Source: CAZSDU01 sp964605775 (GTDB taxonomy: Bacteria; Bacteroidota; Bacteroidia; Bacteroidales; FEN-979). Taken from it: a stretch of 64,000 bases of DNA. The first letter of the stretch is position 1. Each line of letters starts with the position of its first letter. The DNA is taken from assembly GCA_964605775.1 (NCBI GenBank), contig CAZSDU010000013.1, positions 1 through 64,000 of the forward strand. Direction: 5' to 3'. Position numbers and translations under genes: made by a program. Of the stretch, positions 60,601 to 64,000 are shown one piece after another. The notes under the pieces were generated by a model. It ran no database searches. It was not told the DNA's origin and worked only from the letters and a program-made list of their open reading frames with translations.

Positions 60601-61452
60601 GTTGACTATACCCTCACAGCTGTTTCAGGAAACATCACCGTTTACGGTAACAGCTTATGCGGAAACGGCTCACTTTCACCTGCTTTCCCCATCGTGGTTA
60701 ACCAGGTTCCAGGCCCAGCCGGAATGATCACGGGACCAACCTCCGTATGTGAAGGATCCGTCTCAGTTGAATATTCTGTAGCTACCATCCCAGGTGCAAC
60801 CGAATACGAATGGACCCTTCCTGCAGGTGCAATCATCATTGGCGGCGCCCATACGGCTAATATCACCGTAATCTTTCCTGTGGGTGCTTCCTCAGGTAAT
60901 CTCAGCGTTCTTGGAAGGAACCTTTGCGGAGACGGAACCGCTTCCCCGGATCTTCTCCTGACCGTATTCCCCACACCAGATGCCCCTGAAATCACTGTCA
61001 ACGGAGACTTGCTGACCAGCAACACAGCCGAAGGAAACCAATGGTATTACAATGGCGCCATGATCTTCGGAGCCACAGGTCAGACCCAGCTTGCACAGTA
61101 TTCAGGCTGGTATTGGGATGTTGTCACTAAAAATGGTTGCGACTCAGATACCTCCAACAACATCTATGTGATTGTTACCGGTATGCCAGAGCATTCAGCC
61201 TCAAATATCCTTATTTCACCTGTTCCCAACAATGGTTCCTTTAACACCACCATCCTCTCATCTGTTGAACAAACATTCGACATCATGGTTTATAATCAAC
61301 TTGGTGTACTGATTTTTGAATCACAGGATAACAGGGTAAAAGGCAGGTTTGAGAAAAATATTGACCTCAGACCCCTGCCCAGTGGAATCTATACCATCAT
61401 CTTCCAATCTGCTGAACAACGTGTAACCAGGAAGATCATCATCAACAACTAA
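57676..61452 (+). CDS. Large T9SS surface protein with GEVED, FN3-like and PKD-like modules
   Basis: The 1258-residue protein has a signal peptide (ending SYAV). About 22-190 is a beta-sandwich N-terminal domain (PFGMYWGFERSASIYTAAEM, WVTIDVTDFNYN). About 192-297 is an Ig-like module (PNTLAFGYIPFGSSS). About 300-460 is a GEVED domain (IFIDYNQNGLLTDAGEEVY, WGETEDYKV). Two FN3-like modules follow (ATLNANVSANFATTTVTFEYG and ATLNGNGNAFNANTTVSFEYG), then five PKD-like modules (about 660-1120). The tail (LISPVPNNGSFNTTIL … SGIYTIIFQSAEQRVTRKIIINN) is a type A T9SS domain. One PKD-like module is nearly the same as one in the giant protein upstream. An adhesin or matrix role is inferred. Confidence 0.88.
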   Translation: MKKIFTFLIALLLLAGNSYAVIVTIGTETSSQRQPFGMYWGFERSASIYTAAEMTTFGTISTISWYVATSQTTNCPTKIYLKTTTATTLTADTWANMTTGATLVYDATRNFSTTGWVTIDVTDFNYNSNNLLVLCETNYTGGGTTSYPYFRYTTTSTSQHEYWSQDNSAPTGTGTTNTYRPNIQFNILTTDPTLMATPNTLAFGYIPFGSSSAQQSYVLEGLNLTAGPIVVTAPAGFGISLTSGGPYTSTVNVTYTPPTFTQTIYARFTPNAPNTTYSANITHVGGGANMNLAVTGTSDLFNSYCTSVATYTGDEEIFNVTVGGINNTSDCSTLAPGPGSINQRYSNYYYAVTPASMGKGSTQNFSVQVGTCGGNYSNAVKIFIDYNQNGLLTDAGEEVYVSPTSTSGAHTETGSFVVPLTATPGYTLMRVVNVETSLPSSILPCGTYGWGETEDYKVAIAAAPDVTTTASTSVGATLATLNANVSANFATTTVTFEYGTMATPPFDHTIVFPMPVTNQNSTVSWVENGLQPNTTYYFRALGTNSIGSANGSILSFTTTMVPPAITTNDATIVGATFATLNGNGNAFNANTTVSFEYGQTMGGPYPSTTPATPGTLSGHTPTNFSATVTGLVINTNYYYRAKGVNAAGTTYGLEKTFYTTCVVPPNPGAISGPTGVCKNGTDYVYSVAMVPYGFIYEWIFPAGFTITSFPNSNEVTVSVSGTAVSGTVSVRAVSDCGAPSAYSTKAVTVNNLPVPTVSGNSPVCQYVSNAYSTQAGNSTYIWNVSPDGTITPTSNPEVINVVWNADGPKTVNVIYTNPATGCTAATPGTKAVTVNASPVPTITGPTNMCVNSGYFNYSTETGKTNYIWTVSSGGSITGGQGTSQIEVTWNTPGAKTVTVNYSDVNTCSAPQPAVYDVAVDGIPGAAGSISGPSNVCYGSTGSVYAVAPIANAAYYVWSLPAGASIVAGEGTNTITVDYTLTAVSGNITVYGNSLCGNGSLSPAFPIVVNQVPGPAGMITGPTSVCEGSVSVEYSVATIPGATEYEWTLPAGAIIIGGAHTANITVIFPVGASSGNLSVLGRNLCGDGTASPDLLLTVFPTPDAPEITVNGDLLTSNTAEGNQWYYNGAMIFGATGQTQLAQYSGWYWDVVTKNGCDSDTSNNIYVIVTGMPEHSASNILISPVPNNGSFNTTILSSVEQTFDIMVYNQLGVLIFESQDNRVKGRFEKNIDLRPLPSGIYTIIFQSAEQRVTRKIIINN

Positions 61453-61480
61453 AAAATCTGGAATACAAAGTTCAGGATGA

Positions 61481-61516
61481 AAAAGCTCCTCCCACTCATC
61501 CGGGGGGAGCTTTTTT
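61481..61516 (+). terminator. Rho-independent terminator after the GEVED protein gene
   Basis: Arms AAAAGCTCC (61481-61489) and GGAGCTTTT (61506-61514) with a 16-base loop, ending in a run of six T. It lies 28 bases past the stop. Confidence 0.85.
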
Positions 61517-61574
61517 GTTGACAACAACTGATAACTCAATGCCCCGGGACTTGACAGGTTCAACTTTTTCATAG

Positions 61575-61582
61575 TATTTTTG
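61575..61582 (+). promoter_or_regulatory. Putative -7 promoter element TATTTTTG
   Basis: Exact TAnnTTTG match, 25 bases before the ATG at 61608. Confidence 0.55.
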
Positions 61583-61607
61583 AAGGTTAAGAACTGAACT
61601 TTCGACC

Positions 61608-64000
61608 ATGAAAAAAATACTTTCCTTTTTTATTTTACTGGCCCTAATCCCTGTCACTATAGCTGCACAAGGCGTATATGTTTACCACAACGTGACCAGG
61701 GAAACCGGGATAAGCTATGCGTCCATTAACGCAACAGGAAGTTCCATCAGCTCATGGCGCGGAGGAGGTGGAACCGGAGATAACCGCAGTTTCCAGATTC
61801 CCATCGGGTTCAGCTTTAATTACCTGGGCGTAGCCTATAACAACGTGAGTGTTTCTACCAACGGCTTCATTGATCTTTCTTCAAGCAATGCAGCCGGCTA
61901 TGATAATATGCCTTATGGTTACGACAATGCTTCCTTCTCCATGCCTGCCCCCAACGGAACCCTTTTGGCGATTGCTCCATTTTATGAAGACCTGATGTGT
62001 TCCTATGGCGCTACCCTTCAGAACAGCATCAAATACCTGACTTCCGGCACGGCCGGGAACAAAGTCTTTACCGTGGAATGGATCAACATGACCTTTCCCA
62101 ATTCGTTTAATGATAAGGTGAATTTCCAGGTTAAGCTTTACGAAGCTTCCAGCGACATAGAATTTGTTTACGGCAACATGACCCAGCCAAGCAACATCAC
62201 TCCTACCTATACTTGCGGAATCAATGCTGACAGCATCAGTGCTGTTCCCCTATCAAGCCAGCTCCTTTGCCAGCAAACAGCAAACACCACCACCTTCAGC
62301 CATACTCCTCAGAACAATCTGGGTAATGTCCCTGCTTCCAATTCAAGGGTTTTTCTGGATGGATGTATTCTTCCAGCGCCGGCAGGAATCATTACCGGTC
62401 CGTCTGGAGTATGTGAAAACAGCAGCGGCATTGTGTTTTCTGTCCCCGCTATTGCCAATGCCACTACCTATATCTGGACCCTGCCTTCAGGTTTTTCAAT
62501 CACTTCCGGAGCCGGAACCCGGACAATAACCGTCAGCATTGCAGGAAATGCAGTTTCAGGTTCTGTTACCGTTTATGGGAGTAATACCTGCGGCACAGGA
62601 AACCCTTCAATCAAACAGCTTACCGTCAGCCAGCGCCCCACTCCGACCATCAGCGGACCTCCTACTGCCTGTGCTGGAACGACAGGGCATACCTATACCA
62701 CCCAAAGTGGTATGAGCAATTATACCTGGACCATTTCCTCGGGCGGAACCATCGTTAGCGGCAACGGAACCTCTTTTATCACGGTAAGCTGGAACACCAC
62801 GGGTTCGCAATCGGTTTCTGTCAATTATGAGAATGCAGGCGGCTGTGCAGCCACTTCAGCAAGCGCTTACACCGTTACGGTCAACCCCAGACCTACCGTA
62901 ACTGTGACGGGCCCTGCTACCCCATGTATCAATTCCACAGGTAATGTTTATACTACCCAGTCAGGAATGACAAGCTACCAGTGGGCGGTGTCCTCCGGAG
63001 GCACGGTTACCGCGGGTGGAACAAGTACCAGTCCCAGCGTTACTGTTACCTGGAATAATGCTGGCCCACAATCGGTTAGTGTCAATTATTCCAATGCCGA
63101 TAATTGCACCGGAATTACAGCCGGAATTCAGAATGTCAACGTCTCACCCCTTCCTGTTCCCACCATCAACGGTCCAGCAACCGCATGCGCTAATTCCATA
63201 GCTAACATATATACCACTCAGTCAGGAATGAATAATTACCTTTGGAGCGTTTCTTCAGGAGGTACAATCATTGGTGCCAATAATCAAAACACGGTGAATG
63301 TCACCTGGAATTCAACAGGCGCGCAGAACGTCAGCGTGACATATAAAAACAGTTCCGGTTGCAGCGCTGCTACCCCTACCCTCTATCCGGTCGCCATTTA
63401 TGCCAGGCCCAACCCCACCATCTCCGGTCCTTCTACCACATGTGCCGGCACTTCAGGTCATGTCTATTCGACTCAGACAGGAAATACAAATTACCAGTGG
63501 TCACTCACCTCAGGGGGAACCATTTTATCCGGACAGGGAACTGCTTCCATTACAGTAACCTGGAATTCGGGCGGCGCTCAGACAGTGTATGTGAACTATT
63601 CCAATGCAAATGGTTGCAATGCCTTGAATGCTACAGCCTACCCAGTCAGCATAAACCCTGCCCCCTTGCCGGTGATCAATGGTCCAGCATCAGCATGTCT
63701 CAACTCTACCGGGAATGTTTATGCTACCCAGACAGGCATGAGCAACTATATCTGGACAGTATCATCGGGAGGCACTATCACGGCCGGTGGAACCACTTCA
63801 AGTAATACGGCAACGATAAGATGGGATTCAACAGGCTCGAGATCTGTCAGCGTGAAATATACCAATACCCTTGGATGCAGCGCCATATCCCCGACCCTCT
63901 ATCCGGTAACTGTAAATCCCCTGCCTTTACCCCTCATCTCCGGACCTGATTCAGTCTGTGTGGGAAGCAGTGGACACGTTTATACAACAGAGCCGGGGAT
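61608..64000 (+). CDS. Large secreted PKD-like repeat protein (3' end outside the window)
   Basis: The frame is open from the ATG at 61608 to the window end, giving 797 residues so far. The signal peptide is MKKILSFFILLALIPVTIAAQ. Residues about 22-260 are a beta domain with FQIPIGFSFNYLGVAYNNV and VSTNGFIDLSS, a head module seen in other Bacteroidota surface proteins. From about 262 come PKD-like modules of about 85 residues with the pattern GPxxxCxxSxG…YTTQSGMxNYxWTVSSGGTI…VTWNxxGxQxVSVNYxN. Six complete ones and the start of a seventh are seen. A T9SS tail is expected downstream but is not visible here. The modules are of the same kind as in the two large proteins before it. Confidence 0.85.
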   Translation, partial: MKKILSFFILLALIPVTIAAQGVYVYHNVTRETGISYASINATGSSISSWRGGGGTGDNRSFQIPIGFSFNYLGVAYNNVSVSTNGFIDLSSSNAAGYDNMPYGYDNASFSMPAPNGTLLAIAPFYEDLMCSYGATLQNSIKYLTSGTAGNKVFTVEWINMTFPNSFNDKVNFQVKLYEASSDIEFVYGNMTQPSNITPTYTCGINADSISAVPLSSQLLCQQTANTTTFSHTPQNNLGNVPASNSRVFLDGCILPAPAGIITGPSGVCENSSGIVFSVPAIANATTYIWTLPSGFSITSGAGTRTITVSIAGNAVSGSVTVYGSNTCGTGNPSIKQLTVSQRPTPTISGPPTACAGTTGHTYTTQSGMSNYTWTISSGGTIVSGNGTSFITVSWNTTGSQSVSVNYENAGGCAATSASAYTVTVNPRPTVTVTGPATPCINSTGNVYTTQSGMTSYQWAVSSGGTVTAGGTSTSPSVTVTWNNAGPQSVSVNYSNADNCTGITAGIQNVNVSPLPVPTINGPATACANSIANIYTTQSGMNNYLWSVSSGGTIIGANNQNTVNVTWNSTGAQNVSVTYKNSSGCSAATPTLYPVAIYARPNPTISGPSTTCAGTSGHVYSTQTGNTNYQWSLTSGGTILSGQGTASITVTWNSGGAQTVYVNYSNANGCNALNATAYPVSINPAPLPVINGPASACLNSTGNVYATQTGMSNYIWTVSSGGTITAGGTTSSNTATIRWDSTGSRSVSVKYTNTLGCSAISPTLYPVTVNPLPLPLISGPDSVCVGSSGHVYTTEPG

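Overview
This window comes from a member of the Bacteroidota, probably an environmental, gliding-type or anaerobic lineage (inference). The evidence is several secreted proteins with type IX secretion (T9SS) C-terminal sorting domains, a PorX regulator, an LpxC-FabZ fusion, the futalosine route to menaquinone, and repeated upstream matches to the Bacteroidota -7 promoter element TAnnTTTG. I see no tRNA, rRNA, CRISPR array or complete insertion sequence. No gap between genes exceeds about 300 bases.

Layout. 1-3925: two tandem cell-surface paralogues ending in the same domain (the first is cut by the window edge). 3954-5581: an acetyltransferase, a PepSY-like periplasmic protein and a lipoprotein with two haem-type motifs. 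5590-10800: histidine degradation (ftcD, hutI) flanking an oppositely oriented lipoprotein metallopeptidase. 10929-13492: a C10 cysteine protease and a zinc-ribbon transposase remnant. 13585-15074: a tandem thioredoxin pair and a WbqC-like protein. 15131-17741: ferrous iron uptake (FeoAB fusion plus Cys-rich partner). 17793-18602: an NlpC/P60 peptidase. 27211-18586 (minus): a tightly packed run of a small exported protein, two large T9SS proteins, tex, an outer-membrane barrel and a methyltransferase. 33751-27303 (minus): porX-tsaE-ald-aroB-aroA-lutA. 33838-39025 (plus): HD hydrolase, lpxD, lpxC/fabZ, lpxA and a lone ABC ATPase, the lipid A set. 40125-39013: mqnE. 44600-40129: two secreted proteases. 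46121-44700: an MFS transporter. 46234-49187: mqnB and an mqnD-decarboxylase fusion. 49379-64000: three very large modular surface proteins (the last open at the window end), with hldD between the first two.

How it fits together. Lipid A and heptose genes build the outer membrane, PorX regulates the T9SS, and at least seven encoded proteins look like T9SS cargo: three proteases or protease-like enzymes and several PKD-, FN3- or beta-helix-containing adhesin-like proteins. Histidine degradation, alanine dehydrogenase, LutA and the secreted proteases are consistent with growth on peptides.

The most unusual signal is a set of short repeat arrays with a 7-base unit (GATRCAR, CGTAAAT, CGAAAAT, GAAAAGT types), some with a small palindrome in the middle. 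They lie inside conserved enzymes without breaking the frame (hldD, the mqnD fusion), directly against start codons (mqnD, lutA) and at a gene end (FeoB partner). A different GC-rich palindrome sits in frame in hutI. The fusion of MqnD to a PLP-dependent decarboxylase is the second most interesting point.
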